Below are positions 33,814 to 42,934 of a stretch of DNA of 64,000 nucleotides, in pieces (the stretch's first letter is position 1; every line of letters begins with the position of its first letter). The stretch comes from JBFIHF01 sp964411125 (lineage in GTDB: Bacteria; Myxococcota_A; Bradymonadia; Bradymonadales; Bradymonadaceae), in the NCBI GenBank assembly GCA_964411125.1, contig CAYPJU010000011.1, forward strand, positions 1 to 64,000, given 5' to 3'. A program made the translations under genes and the position numbers. The notes under the pieces were generated by a model. That model ran no database searches. It saw only the letters and a program-made list of their open reading frames with translations, and was not told the DNA's origin.

Positions 33814-36366
33814 ATGTCGAAGCATCACTGGCTCTCGCTCTCGCTCGTGACCCTCGCGCTCGGCTGTGCCGAGCAGATCGACCTCCCGCCGACCGAAGAA
33901 GCCTCACCGGCCCCGGTCCGCACGACGACGCAGGCCGTGCTCGACGACGGACCGAACTGGTTCGTGGCCGGCAACGGTGGTCGGGTCGAGCTGATCGGCG
34001 GAACCGACGGCGAGCCCGATGCCCTGACGGGACGGTTCGTGCTCGAAGGTCGGGCCGTCCGCGCCGCGGCGAGCACGTCGACCGCGTGGGTCGTCGCCGG
34101 AGACGGCGTCTCGCAACCACTCGACGACGAGGCGTTTCGGCAGCGCGAGACCCGCACCGTCTTGTCGGGCGAGTCCGTGGAGTTCGTCGCTCCGGCAGCA
34201 GACGGCGATTTCGTGGCGGGCGGGGGCGCCGGGCGCTTTCAGCGGCTCGATGCCCAGGGTGAACCGACACAAGACGAGATCGTGGCTATCGCAGGTACGA
34301 CCCTCACCGGCGCGGCCCAGAGCGGCACGGGTACGTGGCTCGTCGGCGGGCAGAACGGCGAAGTCGTGGTGGTGAGCGAGACGATCGCGGCTCCTCAGGT
34401 CGCGCCGGTGTCCGCCGATGGCGGCGCCGCTGTCGTGGACGTCGTCGTGGGGCCTGGCACGCCGGCATGGTTCGCCCTGACCGCCGATTCGATCGTCGAA
34501 GTCTCCGCGCTCGGAAATCCGGGCTCGTCGTCGGCGATCGCCGGCGGCAATGTCACGACGGCGGTTTCCGACGCGCAGAAGATCCTCGTCGGTACGTCGG
34601 ACGGTCGCGTGGGGGTCGCCAACAATGCGGCGAACCCCACCTTCGCCTTCACCGACGTCGTCTCGGGAGGAGCGGTCGTCGACATCGTCGGCAACGGGAC
34701 CGACTGGCTCGTACTGGGGGACAACGGATTCGCGCAGTTGCTCGACGCGAACGGCTCACCGAAAGGCCAGGCGGTACGCATTTCGGGGGAAGGACGCGCG
34801 CTGGTCGGCGCTCATTGGGTCGCCTCCGAGAGCGCGTGGCGCATCGTCGTCGGGGAGATCGCCTTCGTGGCGTTCGTCGACGAAAATCTGGCGCCGCCGC
34901 GCGACCTCACCCCGGTGATGGGTGGTGCGAACATCCTCGACGCGAGCGCCGGCTCCCGGCAGGTCCTCGTCGTCGGTGAGGGGGGCGCGTTCCAGGTCGT
35001 CGACGATCGCGGAGCGGCCGTGTCGGCGGTGGGCAGCGCAGGTGGCGCGGCGCTCAACGCGGCCGAATGGAACGGGACGAACTGGCTCGTCGCCGGGGAC
35101 GGCGGTTTCGTCGCACGGGTCGACGAGAGCGGCATGACGCTCGACGCGGGGACGACGCTACTCGATGGAGCCGACATCCAACTCGCCGCGTGGTCCGGCG
35201 AATTCTGGCTCGTCGGCGGCGACGGCGGGGCGTTCCAATTCGTGCGCTTCGACGGTACCGCCTCGGGCGGCGTGCGGACCGTCGCCGACGTGGCGTCGTG
35301 GAACGACGCGCGATGGAACGGTTTCGAATGGATGATCGTCGGCGAAGCGTCCGACGGTACCGGCGTGGTCGCGCTCGTCGCGCCCGATCAGAATGCCGAG
35401 CCGCAGGTCACGGCGCTCCCCACGATGGGGCCGCTGTCGACGGTGGACTACAACGGAATCGAGTGGCTCGTCGGCGGTGTCGACGGCATGGTTCAGCGCA
35501 TCAACGCGCAGGGGATGACCGTCGATCAGCCGTTCGACGTGCTGAACGGGTTCGACGTCCACGAAGTCTATTTCAACGGTACATACTACCTGGTGACGGG
35601 CGAGTTCGGCGCCGTGCGTAGGCTCGGGCTCGACTACCAGCCGGTCCGGACCCCGATCTCGGTGATCGACCGCGCCGACGCGAGCGTCGTGGTCTGGACG
35701 GATCCGCGTGGATTTCCCGAGGGCCCATGCATCACCGACGAAGTGTGCTACCGCGGACCGTGCGTGGGCGGCCTCACCGTGGGCCGCTGCTGCGACGCTG
35801 CCTGTGACCGCCCGTGTGAGTCGTGCTTCGAAGACGATACGGGCGAAGCGGACGGCACGTGCGCACCCGTGGTCGCCGGCAAACGTCCGCCGGCTCGCGA
35901 CGGGGCGTCCGACGCCTGCACGCGCCAGTCCGAGGCGACCTGCGGGTTTACGGGCGTGTGCGACGGGGCCGGCGATTGTCAGTACTACGGCGCGGAGATC
36001 GAGTGCGCCGCCTCCGTCTGTACCCTCGGGAGTTACACCCCCGTCGCCACCTGTGACGGCACGGGTGCGTGTGGTGCGGTCACCCAGGTCGACTGCGCCC
36101 CGTACGCGGGCTGCGACGAGGAGACGGGCTGTCTCGATTCGTGCACGTCCGATCAAGATTGCGTCGGCGGCTTCGAGTGCGTCGAAGCAGCCTGCGTGGA
36201 AGAGAGCGACGGCGGACCGGGGACCAACGGCGGCACCAACGGTGGGGGCGGCGGGGGCGGCGACGAGCCCGGAGGCTGTTGTTCCACGACCCCCGCGAAC
36301 GAGAGCGGTACCGCGCTACTCCTGGGGCTCCTGTTCGTAGCGGGGCGGCTGCGCCGGCGTCGGTGA
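33814..36366 (+). CDS. Propeller lipoprotein with Cys-rich stalk and MYXO-CTERM-like C-terminus
   Basis: An 850-residue exported protein. The signal peptide ends in lipobox LALGC (Cys18). Residues of about 45-640 consist of some 13 repeats with the pattern WLVGGxGG plus variable strands, a probable beta-propeller. A Cys-rich region (about 650-800, with RCCDAACDRPCESC) follows, then a Gly/Asn linker. The tail GGCCSTTPANESG, a hydrophobic helix and RLRRRR resembles the MYXO-CTERM sorting tag of myxobacterial surface proteins. Having both a lipobox and this tag is unusual. The start at 33814 has GGAGAA upstream; the longer frame adds an unrelated basic leader. No enzymatic motif is seen; adhesion or surface recognition is a guess. 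Confidence 0.78.
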   Translation: MSKHHWLSLSLVTLALGCAEQIDLPPTEEASPAPVRTTTQAVLDDGPNWFVAGNGGRVELIGGTDGEPDALTGRFVLEGRAVRAAASTSTAWVVAGDGVSQPLDDEAFRQRETRTVLSGESVEFVAPAADGDFVAGGGAGRFQRLDAQGEPTQDEIVAIAGTTLTGAAQSGTGTWLVGGQNGEVVVVSETIAAPQVAPVSADGGAAVVDVVVGPGTPAWFALTADSIVEVSALGNPGSSSAIAGGNVTTAVSDAQKILVGTSDGRVGVANNAANPTFAFTDVVSGGAVVDIVGNGTDWLVLGDNGFAQLLDANGSPKGQAVRISGEGRALVGAHWVASESAWRIVVGEIAFVAFVDENLAPPRDLTPVMGGANILDASAGSRQVLVVGEGGAFQVVDDRGAAVSAVGSAGGAALNAAEWNGTNWLVAGDGGFVARVDESGMTLDAGTTLLDGADIQLAAWSGEFWLVGGDGGAFQFVRFDGTASGGVRTVADVASWNDARWNGFEWMIVGEASDGTGVVALVAPDQNAEPQVTALPTMGPLSTVDYNGIEWLVGGVDGMVQRINAQGMTVDQPFDVLNGFDVHEVYFNGTYYLVTGEFGAVRRLGLDYQPVRTPISVIDRADASVVVWTDPRGFPEGPCITDEVCYRGPCVGGLTVGRCCDAACDRPCESCFEDDTGEADGTCAPVVAGKRPPARDGASDACTRQSEATCGFTGVCDGAGDCQYYGAEIECAASVCTLGSYTPVATCDGTGACGAVTQVDCAPYAGCDEETGCLDSCTSDQDCVGGFECVEAACVEESDGGPGTNGGTNGGGGGGGDEPGGCCSTTPANESGTALLLGLLFVAGRLRRRR

Positions 36367-36373
36367 GAGTGGC

Positions 36374-38032
36374 TCAGATGAGCTCGAGGTCCACCTCGCA
36401 GAGGTGAAGCCCGCTCGGGCGCTCCTCGACGACGAGGAGCGTGCCGGCGACCAGCGTCGCGGCCGCTGCCGGCGTTTCGAGCTCGAACCGCCCCTTCGTC
36501 TCGTCGCTGAGCGCGACACCGCGACCGTCTTCCGAAAGCGCCACGGCACGGCCCGCGTCAGACACCGCGACCGAGGCCGCGTTCGGGTGGTGACCCCGGG
36601 CCGACTCGCCGGCCGACTTTGCATACACCTCGTAGATCACGACCTCCGTGCCGATCAGAGCTGCGACGAAGTTGCCGTTCGGGGAAACCGCGAACGCGTC
36701 GACGCCGGAGGCGAGCTCCAACCACCAGGTCTCGCCGCCATCGCGGGACAACATCAACTTGCCCTCGACGCTGCGGCCAGCCAGAAGGCCCTCGCCCGCG
36801 GCGATCGAGTCGAGCTCGATCCCCAGCGCTCGGTCCGTCGTCTCACCGTCGGGAGAGACCGTCACGAGCCGGTCGTCGTCCGTCAGCAGATGGACGATCG
36901 CGGGGCGCTCCAACGCGAGCCCTCGAATCTGAACGTCGATCGGGCGCATCGCCGTAGGGTGGTTCTCGCGCTGAATCACCAGCGTGTTGTCTTGCGGTTG
37001 GTAGGCCAGGACGCCTGGCAGGGCCGCCCAGCGCGAGGAGCGCGGGGCGCTGCTGGTCGTCTCGGCCGTCAGCACGGGCGTAGGGTCGTCTACGACGAGC
37101 ACCGTCGGCTCGTCTTCGAGCACCGACAACGTCGGAGCCTCTTGCACGGACTCGACGAACGACGACGTGCTTTCGAACCCGAGCGTGGTGGGAGTGAGCG
37201 CTTCCATGAGCGCCTCCACCATCCGCATGGAGCGCGGTCGCTCGTCGCGATCGGCGCGCAACATCGTCGCGATCGTGTTCTCGAGGTCGGCCGGGAACGG
37301 CAAACCCGTCGCTTCGCTGAGACGCATCGGGTCATCCAGAGTTCCCTCGCGCATGCGAGTGAGGAGGTCGTCTTCGATGTGGGGCGGACGCCCCGTCAGC
37401 ATGAAGTAGAGCGTCGCACCCAACGAATAGATGTCGCTTCGTTCGTCGAGCGGCTCCCCGCGGACCTGTTCGGGGCTCGCGTACGTCGGCGTGCCACTGA
37501 ACGCTGCCGGCGTGTAGTCGGTGGAGCGGCGCGCGACGCCGAAGTCGACGAGCACGACGCGACCAGACGGCTCGATCATCACGTTCGATGGTTTCACGTC
37601 GGCGTGGAGCCATCCGGTGCGGTGAACCTCCAGGAGCGCTCGCGACAGTTGCTGCACGACGCCTGCGGCCCCGGCGACCGACATCGGTCCGCTCTTGCGT
37701 ACACCGTGGCTGATGCTGAACCCTTCGACTCGGTCGAGCACGAGGCCGGGCGTCCCGTCGACATGCACGATTCCGTGCGCTGCGACGATGCCGCGATGTT
37801 GCGCGGCGCTCAGTGCCTCATACTCCGTCGCGATCTGCCGGCGGTCGAGCGCGGTCGCGGCCTTCGGCAGCTTCAGCGCGCGAGGCTCGCTGTTTCGCAG
37901 GTCTGTCGCGGCGAAGATTCGGGCGAACTTCGACTCCGCGATCTGTTCGTGGACGACGAGAAAATCCTCGACGAGGTCGGGGTCTCCGACCGCGTGGTAC
38001 GGTTGCGTCGTGAGCTTCGCGCGGGCAGCCAT
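36374..38032 (-). CDS. Ser/Thr protein kinase with variant motifs and a C-terminal propeller-like domain
   Basis: A 552-residue cytoplasmic protein. The kinase domain (about 20-285) has Lys54 (ALKLPK), catalytic Asp145 in HADVKPSN (HRD changed to HAD) and DFG 163-165, but the glycine loop is degenerate (HEQIAESKFARIF). GTPTYASPEQVRG and RSDIYSLGATLYFMLTGRPP are standard, so it may still be active. The C-terminal part (about 340-552) contains beta repeats such as TVSPDGETTDRALG, LSRDGGETWW and VSPNGNFVAA, a propeller-like sensor without a membrane helix. The ATG at 38032 is preferred: GGAG is 5 nt upstream and a TATACA -10-like box (minus strand, 38066-38061) puts transcription start after the earlier ATG at 38059. 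Confidence 0.82.
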   Translation of the reverse strand: MAARAKLTTQPYHAVGDPDLVEDFLVVHEQIAESKFARIFAATDLRNSEPRALKLPKAATALDRRQIATEYEALSAAQHRGIVAAHGIVHVDGTPGLVLDRVEGFSISHGVRKSGPMSVAGAAGVVQQLSRALLEVHRTGWLHADVKPSNVMIEPSGRVVLVDFGVARRSTDYTPAAFSGTPTYASPEQVRGEPLDERSDIYSLGATLYFMLTGRPPHIEDDLLTRMREGTLDDPMRLSEATGLPFPADLENTIATMLRADRDERPRSMRMVEALMEALTPTTLGFESTSSFVESVQEAPTLSVLEDEPTVLVVDDPTPVLTAETTSSAPRSSRWAALPGVLAYQPQDNTLVIQRENHPTAMRPIDVQIRGLALERPAIVHLLTDDDRLVTVSPDGETTDRALGIELDSIAAGEGLLAGRSVEGKLMLSRDGGETWWLELASGVDAFAVSPNGNFVAALIGTEVVIYEVYAKSAGESARGHHPNAASVAVSDAGRAVALSEDGRGVALSDETKGRFELETPAAAATLVAGTLLVVEERPSGLHLCEVDLELI

Positions 38033-38326
38033 CATCACTCCAATCAGGGCTGAATTCATTTGTATACATTTCAGTCGTTCCAAATGAGCGCACGGATCGG
38101 GACGGGTCAATGACCGATCGGTAACTCGCGAAAGAGGAGGACCCAGAGGCCGAGGTTTTCCGGGAGTCTTCTCGAGGTGAGGCACAGAGACCGGCCAATG
38201 AAGTTGCCATGTGTGATCCATTCGCCACGCATCGAGGGAAAAGTACGCGGAACAATGCGGGTTTGCGGTCTTTTTCGCGTGGCACGCATCATGCAGAATC
38301 GGCGAGCGATTCGAACGGAGAGAGAG

Positions 38327-40084
38327 ATGAGCCCACGATTCCTCGAGTTTTCCATCGTTTTCGCCGCCTTCGGCTTCGTCGCCTGCGGCAATGTCGACAG
38401 CATCGAGAGCCCCGACGGCAAGAACGACGTCGCCTTCGCGGACGGCAAGGCCGACAGCTTCCTCAGCGAGTGCAAACAGCGCCAGCTCGTCGACCTGCTC
38501 AACGACCCGTCGACTTCCGAGGACGACCTGAAAGACGGGGGGCTCCACTCCCGCGCCGCGAAGAATCTCGCGGAGAAGCGCAACGGTGCCGATGGGGTGG
38601 CCGGGACCGCCGACGACTTCGCGTTCAGCGACGTCTTCGAAATCGACGATGTCTCGTGGGTTGGACCGGTGGCGATGAACCAACTCGCCGGGATGGTCGA
38701 CGGCAACTGTGCCGCCCCCGCCCCCTCCGGCGAGACCGAGGTCATCTTCTCGCCGCAGCCTTTCCAGGACAGCCACCTCGCCCGCGTCGCCGAGCTGATC
38801 GACGGCGCGCAGGAGTCGGTCGACATCGCGATGTACAGCTTCAGCGACGGCGGCATCATGCAGTCGATCGAGCGCGCGGTGGACCGCGGCGTCTCGATCC
38901 GAATGGTCTTCGAGCCGGCCCGCGCCGACGCTCGCGACCCCGACGGTACGCGCTCCGACCAGCTCGAGCAGGCAGGGGTCGACGTGCGGTTCATCAACAA
39001 GATCATGCACCACAAGTATGCGATCATCGACGGGCCGCGGCAGGCGCTCAGCCAGCAGTCGACCGATTCCGGAATCCTGGTGACGGGGAGCGGAAACTGG
39101 TCGAACTCGGCGGGGACGCGCTACGACGAAAACACCGTCATCGCGTTCGGTAACGCCGAGCTCAACATGCGGTTCCAGAAGGAGTTCAATCACATGTGGG
39201 CGCACAGTCGCGACTTCACCCACAGCGAGACCTTCGACTTCTGGGAGTCGGACACGATCGACGACACGATGATCCCCGACGATCCGTCGGTCCACGCCGT
39301 CTTCACCTCGGCGAACTTCAAGACCTACACTTCGAGCTCGCACGGGGAGACGTTCAGCGTCATCCGCGGCCGCAACGAAGTCGCCGACGCCATCGTGGCC
39401 GAGATCGAGGCGGCCGAGGAGTCGATCTGGGTCGCTTCGGGGCACCTCCGGTCGCGCCCGATCTCCGAGGCGCTCCTCGAGAAGGCCGAGTCGGACCCGT
39501 CGATCGACATCAAGGTCTATCTCGACGGCCAGGAGTATGTCAGCGAGTGGGCCCACAACGAAGAACTCGCCGATCGAGAGGAGTGCCTCGTCGAGGCGGG
39601 AGACTCCGAGGCGCAGCAGCAGGACTGTCTCGACAAGTCGTACCACTACAGCTTCGACCTGGACCGCGCCGGCATCCCGCTGCGTTTCAAGTTCTACGCG
39701 TACCGGTGGCACTACAGCTACGCCGACCAGATGCACCACAAGTACATGATCATCGACGGTGAGCGGGTCATCTCGGGGAGCTACAATTACTCGGACAACG
39801 CCGAGCACAACACGCTCGAGAATGTCGTGTTCTACGACGCGGACGAAGTCGTGGCGCAGTTCGAAGAGAATTTCACCAACATCTGGGACACCGGCGCCGG
39901 CCTCTACGACGACCTGATGCAAGAGGTCGAGGAGAGCGATCGGATCCCGCTGGTGTTCGATTCGATGGCGCTGACCTGGACAGAGGTAAACGACCTCAAG
40001 AGCGCCATCTACGAGAATTGCGACCAGGTGAATTCGCCGGCCTTCCGGCAGGCCCCCGAACGCAACCAGACCTGCTTCCGGTGA
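38327..40084 (+). CDS. Exported phospholipase D-like lipoprotein
   Basis: A 585-residue protein with a signal peptide ending in lipobox FVACG. Residues of about 45-125 form a helical domain with RQLVDLLND, ALHSRAAKN-type helices and VSWVGPVAMNQLAG, similar to helix-hairpin-helix folds. Two HKD motifs follow: HHKYAIIDG (about 235) with SGNWSNSAGT, and HHKYMIIDG (about 475) with SGSYNYSDNA. Both keep His, Lys and Asp, so the bilobal PLD active site should be complete. PLD-fold enzymes cut phosphodiesters in lipids or nucleic acids; a secreted toxin, nuclease or lipase are all possible. The ATG at 38327 has a GGAGAGAGAG ribosome site. Four cysteines near residues 420-440 and the C-terminus may pair. 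Confidence 0.85.
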   Translation: MSPRFLEFSIVFAAFGFVACGNVDSIESPDGKNDVAFADGKADSFLSECKQRQLVDLLNDPSTSEDDLKDGGLHSRAAKNLAEKRNGADGVAGTADDFAFSDVFEIDDVSWVGPVAMNQLAGMVDGNCAAPAPSGETEVIFSPQPFQDSHLARVAELIDGAQESVDIAMYSFSDGGIMQSIERAVDRGVSIRMVFEPARADARDPDGTRSDQLEQAGVDVRFINKIMHHKYAIIDGPRQALSQQSTDSGILVTGSGNWSNSAGTRYDENTVIAFGNAELNMRFQKEFNHMWAHSRDFTHSETFDFWESDTIDDTMIPDDPSVHAVFTSANFKTYTSSSHGETFSVIRGRNEVADAIVAEIEAAEESIWVASGHLRSRPISEALLEKAESDPSIDIKVYLDGQEYVSEWAHNEELADREECLVEAGDSEAQQQDCLDKSYHYSFDLDRAGIPLRFKFYAYRWHYSYADQMHHKYMIIDGERVISGSYNYSDNAEHNTLENVVFYDADEVVAQFEENFTNIWDTGAGLYDDLMQEVEESDRIPLVFDSMALTWTEVNDLKSAIYENCDQVNSPAFRQAPERNQTCFR

Positions 40085-40089
40085 GTCGA

Positions 40090-40104
40090 GCGGCTTCCAG
40101 CCGC
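40090..40104. terminator. Short hairpin between convergent genes
   Basis: GCGGCT (40090-40095) and AGCCGC (40099-40104) pair around TCC in the 24-bp gap between the PLD gene and the convergent Cys-rich gene. Tentative. Confidence 0.3.
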
Positions 40105-40108
40105 GCGA

Positions 40109-41260
40109 TCACTGTTGACCCTGGATCCCCTGTAGCAGTCCGGGCATGACCTCTTTCATGCTCCCCATCCCTTCGCCCATCCCTTTCATCATGTCGGCCG
40201 GGTTGCGAGAGCCGGAAGCTTTGGCGCCGGAGAGCTTTCCGCATCGCGGCGGAACGCCGATGTCCTGGACGAGACCGCAACGCTCTTCCTTTCCGGCCGT
40301 TCCTTTCTCAACTTTCAGGCGGGCCTCCATCTCCTGGCACAGTTCCGACGCCTGGCAATCTTCTTCGGTCTTCGGGACGCAAGACTCGTCGCCTGCCGAG
40401 CAGGCCCCGACCTCGGCGCATTTCGTGCTCGCCCGGCAGTCGGCATCGGTGCGCGTGCAACTGCCGTCGACTTCGGTGCAGACGGCGGATTCAGCGCATC
40501 GGCTCCACCGTTTGCAGTCGCTGTTCGTCGCCCGACACCGGCCTTCGACCAGGCTGCACTTCGCCTCCTCCTCGCATCCCTCGCTGTCCCGACAGGCGTC
40601 GCTGTCGGGCACGACGCACTCGCCGTCCTCGAACGCGCATTCGCCGCGCTTTCGGCACATCGCCGTGTCTTCGCACGGGTTCTCGCCGGGTTCGAGGTCG
40701 TAGGCTTCTTCGGTCGGCGGCGCTTCGATGGGCCGCGGGGCGAGGGCCTTCTCTTCGACGTTCCCGGGGGCGAAGACGAAGACGGGCGGTTGCCAGGCGA
40801 CCGCGAGCATCACCGCGCCGACGAACGCCCCGCCCAGGATCCACATCGTCGGATCTTCGTCGTCGCGCCGCGTCGCCCGCCGCATCGAGACGACCCGTCC
40901 CGCGATCCCACCGGCGATCCCGCCGAGCAGCAGCGGCAGCCAGGCGAGCGAGAACCAGAGGAGGACGCGTCCTTTGGAATCGAGCGGGCGCTGGTAGACG
41001 ACGAACTCGGACCGATCGCAGTCGACGAGCACGTCGAACTTCGCGGGGACACCGTCGTCCAGGTCGGTCGTCGGCGAAATCTTCACCGGTACCCGACCAG
41101 AGAACGGGCTCGTCCGAACACCTTCGCCCTGCGCGTCCGCTTCGTACAGACCGAGCGTGCTCCCCGAACGTTGCGGGCCGGCGCACTGCGCCGCAACGGG
41201 GGACGAAACGAGGAAGAGGCCCAGCAGAGCCGAGATCACCAGAAAGGCTTGGAGTCGCAT
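40109..41260 (-). CDS. Cys-rich membrane protein of unknown function
   Basis: A 383-residue protein. Signal peptide (1-24, ending PVAAQC), a short exported beta domain, then two membrane helices (about 98-123 and 137-162). Residues of about 195-310 carry roughly 18-residue repeats with four spaced cysteines each (C..S..C...G.CS...G.C), for example CRDSEGCEEEAKCSLVEGRC. Repeats of this type occur in exported myxobacterial proteins and are disulphide-rich. The tail is Met/Gly-rich (MMKGMGEGMGSMKEVM). The topology places the Cys region on the outside if the signal peptide is cleaved. No known function. Confidence 0.7.
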   Translation of the reverse strand: MRLQAFLVISALLGLFLVSSPVAAQCAGPQRSGSTLGLYEADAQGEGVRTSPFSGRVPVKISPTTDLDDGVPAKFDVLVDCDRSEFVVYQRPLDSKGRVLLWFSLAWLPLLLGGIAGGIAGRVVSMRRATRRDDEDPTMWILGGAFVGAVMLAVAWQPPVFVFAPGNVEEKALAPRPIEAPPTEEAYDLEPGENPCEDTAMCRKRGECAFEDGECVVPDSDACRDSEGCEEEAKCSLVEGRCRATNSDCKRWSRCAESAVCTEVDGSCTRTDADCRASTKCAEVGACSAGDESCVPKTEEDCQASELCQEMEARLKVEKGTAGKEERCGLVQDIGVPPRCGKLSGAKASGSRNPADMMKGMGEGMGSMKEVMPGLLQGIQGQQ

Positions 41261-41329
41261 GACGTCACGCTACCGCAACGCATCCCGGCGCGCGAGTTTA
41301 GCATGCCCCTGCGCCCTGAACGGTGGCGG

Positions 41330-41358
41330 TTGACTGTTCGACGACGGCGCGCTGTATT
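41330..41358 (+). promoter_or_regulatory. Putative promoter of the kynurenine-branch operon
   Basis: TTGACT (41330-41335, one mismatch to TTGACA) and TGTATT (41353-41358) are separated by 17 bp and end 29 bp before the nbaC ATG, which has its own SD (ACGGAGA). Confidence 0.5.
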
Positions 41359-41387
41359 GTCGGGGAATTCAAAAGCACGGAGACCCC

Positions 41388-41897
41388 ATGGCGCTCGTCC
41401 CACCCCTCAACCTGAAAGAATGGATCGAGGAGCATCGCGATCTGCTCAAACCTCCCGTCGGTAACAAGAAGATCTGGGAAGACACCAACTTCGACGTCTT
41501 CGTCGTCGGCGGTCCGAACGCTCGAAAGGACTACCACATCGACCCCGACGAAGAGTTCTTCTACATGATCGAGGGTGACATGACGCTCAAGGTCGTCGAC
41601 GACGGCGAGTTTCGCGACATCCCGATCCGAGAGGGTGAAATCTTCCTGCTCCCCCCCTACGTCCCGCATTCGCCGCAGCGGCCCGCCGGCAGCATCGGGC
41701 TAGTGGTCGAGCACAAGCGCGACGAGGGGAGCGAAGACGGACTGCGGTGGTACTGCGACAACTGCGGTGAGGTCGTCTACGAGGAGTTCTTCCAGCTCCA
41801 CGACATCGTCGCGCAGCTCAAGGGCGCGATTCAGGACTTCTGGGCGAGCGAAGAGAAGCGCACCTGCGAGAACTGCGGCGAGGTGTTGCAGAAGTGA
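41388..41897 (+). CDS. nbaC: 3-hydroxyanthranilate 3,4-dioxygenase
   Basis: A 169-residue cupin dioxygenase that opens 3-hydroxyanthranilate to 2-amino-3-carboxymuconate semialdehyde. Fe(II) ligands are His50, Glu56 (YHIDPDEEFFY) and His94 (YVPHSPQRP); Arg46 is the substrate-binding arginine. The bacterial-type C-terminal rubredoxin-like metal site is intact: Cys123/Cys126 (CDNC) and Cys160/Cys163 (CENC). Length equals characterised bacterial HAO enzymes. Its end overlaps the ACMSD gene by 4 bp (GTGA), so product and next enzyme are made together. Almost certain. Confidence 0.97.
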   Translation: MALVPPLNLKEWIEEHRDLLKPPVGNKKIWEDTNFDVFVVGGPNARKDYHIDPDEEFFYMIEGDMTLKVVDDGEFRDIPIREGEIFLLPPYVPHSPQRPAGSIGLVVEHKRDEGSEDGLRWYCDNCGEVVYEEFFQLHDIVAQLKGAIQDFWASEEKRTCENCGEVLQK

Positions 41898-42934
41898 AGA
41901 TCGACATCCACACCCACATCCTCCCCGACGATTGGCCCGACCTGCGCGAGCGGTACGGCTACAGCGGGTTCATGCAGCTCGAAGTCAAGGACGGGTGCGG
42001 TCGGATGATGCGCGACGGCCAGCTCTTTCGCGCGGTCGATCCGAACCTGTGGGACCCGAAGACGCGGCTCGACGAGTGCGATGCCGACCGCGTCGACATC
42101 CAGGTCCTGTCCACCGTTCCGGTGATGTTCAGCTACTGGGCCGAGCCCGAGGATACCCTCGATCTCGCTCACTTCCTCAATGACCACATCGCGTCGATCG
42201 TCGACCGATACCCGAAGCGATTCGTCGGGCTCGGGATGGTCCCGATGCAGGAGCCGACTTACGCGGCGAAAGAGCTCGAACGATGCGTGAAGGAGCTCGG
42301 GTTCCCCGGGATCGAGATCGGCACTCACTGCAACAACATCAACCTCGACCACCAGATGTTCGACCCGTTGTGGGAGACCGCGAACCGACTCGAGGCGGCG
42401 GTCTTCGTCCATCCCTGGGACATGATGGGGTTCGAACAGCTCCGAAAGTACTGGATGCCGTGGCTCGTCAGCATGCCGGCCGAGACGTCCCGCGCCATCT
42501 GCTCACTGCTGATGGGGGGCATTCTCGAGCGCTACCCGAAGATCCGCTTCGCGTTCGCCCACGGTGGCGGCTCGTTCCCGGCGACGTTGGGCCGCATCAG
42601 CCACGGATTCGCGGTGCGACCCGACCTCTGCCAGATCGAGACGACGACCCCGCCCGAGACGTTCGTCCCGCAGCTCTATTTCGACAGCCTCGTGCACGAC
42701 GAGGCGACGCTGAAGTTCCTGATCTCGAAGGTCGGGGCGGAACGGATCGCGCTCGGCACCGATTACCCGTTCCCGCTCGGTGAACACCGCCCGGGGCAAC
42801 TGATCGAGAAGACCGATCTTTCCGCGCAGATGAAGGACCGCCTCTTGTCGGGCACGGCGCTCGACTGGCTCGGCTTGGCGCGCAGCGACTACGAGACCGA
42901 GGCGAGCCTCGCCCACACCCGCAGTCTGTCGTGA
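41894..42934 (+). CDS. nbaD: 2-amino-3-carboxymuconate-6-semialdehyde decarboxylase (ACMSD)
   Basis: A 346-residue zinc amidohydrolase-fold decarboxylase. It takes the unstable HAO product to 2-aminomuconate semialdehyde, steering tryptophan/nitrobenzoate carbon away from quinolinate. Zn ligands: His6 and His8 (DIHTH), His173 (VFVHPWD) and Asp290 (LGTDYPF); His223 (FAHGGG) is the catalytic His and Arg46 a substrate arginine. PVMFSYWAEPEDTLD and NNINLDHQMFDPLW are family hallmarks. It starts at a GTG that overlaps the nbaC stop, and its own stop overlaps the next GTG in the same way. Confidence 0.96.
   Translation: MKIDIHTHILPDDWPDLRERYGYSGFMQLEVKDGCGRMMRDGQLFRAVDPNLWDPKTRLDECDADRVDIQVLSTVPVMFSYWAEPEDTLDLAHFLNDHIASIVDRYPKRFVGLGMVPMQEPTYAAKELERCVKELGFPGIEIGTHCNNINLDHQMFDPLWETANRLEAAVFVHPWDMMGFEQLRKYWMPWLVSMPAETSRAICSLLMGGILERYPKIRFAFAHGGGSFPATLGRISHGFAVRPDLCQIETTTPPETFVPQLYFDSLVHDEATLKFLISKVGAERIALGTDYPFPLGEHRPGQLIEKTDLSAQMKDRLLSGTALDWLGLARSDYETEASLAHTRSLS

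Noticed and set aside
38057..38059. ATG 38059 as the start of the kinase gene
   Set aside because: It lacks an SD and lies at or before the probable transcription start, whereas the ATG at 38032 has GGAG at proper distance.
36374..39922. A 1182-residue minus-strand frame
   Set aside because: Only the part from 38032 is kinase; the remainder is antisense to the PLD gene and the intergenic region.
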